Positions 63,194 through 64,000 of a stretch of DNA of 64,000 nucleotides are shown here, piece after piece. The stretch lies in assembly GCF_001315105.1 (NCBI RefSeq), contig NZ_BAZR01000002.1, forward strand, positions 310,001 to 374,000, written 5' to 3'. Position 1 is the first letter of the stretch; the number at the start of each line of letters is the position of its first letter. The DNA comes from Paenibacillus sp. JCM 10914 (GTDB lineage Bacteria; Bacillota; Bacilli; Paenibacillales; Paenibacillaceae). The notes below the pieces were generated by a model that was not told the DNA's origin, did no database searches, and was given only the letters and a program-made list of their open reading frames with translations. The translations under genes were made by a program, and so were the position numbers.

Positions 63194-63919
63194 ATGCATA
63201 AGTCCTATTCGTTCTATCCGCTGGGTGACTCCGCGGTTCTTGTTCAATTAGCCGAGAAGGTAAGCCTGTCTGTACACCGGCAAATCATTCGCCTTGTTCG
63301 GCAGCTCGCTCAGTACCCTTTTCCCGGATTTATTGAGTGTATCCCTTCATATACGACCGTTGCCGTCTATTATGATCTGGAGCAGGTCGGTCCAGCGGAG
63401 GGCTTCGATACGAGATATGCTTATATCTGTTCCTTACTGGAACCACTGCTGGAACAAGACGATTCCGAGAAGATGATGCCCGGCAACAGTGCCGAGATTA
63501 TCGATGTTCCTGTGTGTTACGGCCAGGAATTTGGACCCGATCTGGGCTACGTGGCGGATTGGAATAAGCTGTCGGTGGAGGACGTTATTCGCATTCATAC
63601 GGAGCAGGATTACCTGATCTATGCGATCGGATTCGCCCCGGGCTTCCCCTATATGGGAGGAATGTCAGAACTTATAGCTACGCCGAGAAAAGAAACTCCC
63701 CGACTGCAAGTTGCTTCAGGCTCGGTAGGTATTGCAGGGACACAGACCGGCATCTATCCAATTGAAACGCCAGGAGGATGGCAGATTATCGGCCGCACGC
63801 CGCTATCTTTGTTCCGAACGGATCATCGCCCTCCGACGTTATTGCAGGGAGGGCAATATATCCGCTTTCGTTCCATCGGCCGTGCGGAATACGAACGCTT
63901 AAAGGATGTGAGTAGATGA
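63194..63919 (+). CDS. pxpB: 5-oxoprolinase subunit PxpB (KipI-like)
   Basis: A protein of about 241 residues of the PxpB/KipI family: SYSFYPLGDSAVLVQLAEKV at the start, then FAPGFPYMGGM, TPRKETPRLQVASGSVGIAG and YPIETPGGWQIIGRTPLSLF, all well conserved. With PxpC and PxpA it forms ATP-dependent 5-oxoprolinase, which opens pyroglutamate to glutamate. In Bacillus the homologue KipI also inhibits the sporulation kinase KinA. The ATG at 63194 follows TGGAGTGAT; an in-frame GTG at 63185 is possible. The stop overlaps the pxpC start (ATGA), showing tight coupling. Confidence 0.92.
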   Translation: MHKSYSFYPLGDSAVLVQLAEKVSLSVHRQIIRLVRQLAQYPFPGFIECIPSYTTVAVYYDLEQVGPAEGFDTRYAYICSLLEPLLEQDDSEKMMPGNSAEIIDVPVCYGQEFGPDLGYVADWNKLSVEDVIRIHTEQDYLIYAIGFAPGFPYMGGMSELIATPRKETPRLQVASGSVGIAGTQTGIYPIETPGGWQIIGRTPLSLFRTDHRPPTLLQGGQYIRFRSIGRAEYERLKDVSR

Positions 63920-64000
63920 GCCTAAAGATTCTAAAACCGGGGATGCTCGCTACGATCCAGGATTTGGGCAGGTACGCGTATGGCAAGTACGGGATTATTG
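63916..64000 (+). CDS. pxpC: 5-oxoprolinase subunit PxpC, N-terminal fragment at window edge
   Basis: The first 28 codons are present (start LKILKPGMLATIQDLGR), the typical N-terminus of the biotin-dependent carboxyltransferase-like PxpC/KipA family. The ATG overlaps the pxpB stop. The rest lies right of the window. Confidence 0.85.
   Translation, partial: MSLKILKPGMLATIQDLGRYAYGKYGII

Overview
The window looks like chromosome from a Gram-positive, spore-forming Firmicute, most likely Paenibacillus or a close relative. The reasons are the strong Shine-Dalgarno sites, a LoaP-type NusG paralog, an S-layer (SLH) surface protein, a sigma factor fused to a C39-like domain, and binding-protein-dependent sugar transport without its own ATPase. 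No rRNA, tRNA, CRISPR array, integrase or insertion sequence was recognised.

About two thirds of the window (3.0-47.2 kb) is one trans-acyltransferase polyketide synthase locus. It opens with a divergent loaP gene and a leader RNA that carries a two-tier hairpin followed by an intrinsic terminator. The genes then run in one direction: Sfp-type phosphopantetheinyl transferase, AT-enoylreductase didomain, the giant modular PKS (7.2-45.3 kb), a BaeB-like metallo-hydrolase and a second AT-like protein that is probably an acyl hydrolase. A strong terminator at 47.13 kb closes the unit. Read after frame repair, the assembly line is KS1-DH-KR-ACP / KS2-KR-ACP / KS3(0) // DH-ACP / KS4-(Ser-less ACP-like)-DH-KR-cMT-ACP / KS5-DH(His-less)-KR-ACP / KS6-ACP / KS7-KR-ACP / KS8-ACP / KS9-DH-KR-ACP / KS10-ACP-TE. 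There is no AT inside any module, no loading domain and no in-line ER. I do not recognise the product.

The open reading frames here and in several neighbours are broken many times. Every break I could reconstruct is the loss of one base, mostly in a short homopolymer, and restoring it recovers a textbook motif. This points to sequence error (homopolymer under-calling) more than to gene decay, so PKS segments are listed separately but should be read as one or a few intact genes.

Left flank (1-3 kb): a sigma-70-like/C39-like fusion cut by the window edge, and a DMT-family exporter. Right flank (47-64 kb): a small alarmone synthetase, protoporphyrinogen/coproporphyrinogen oxidase, a DUF1697 protein, a small membrane protein, a large SLH-anchored phosphoesterase, an M29 aminopeptidase, a sugar ABC importer operon (binding protein and two permeases), a YqeK-like HD phosphohydrolase overlapping a calcineurin-like phosphoesterase, a 55-residue protein, and the start of a 5-oxoprolinase operon (pxpB, pxpC) that runs off the right edge.
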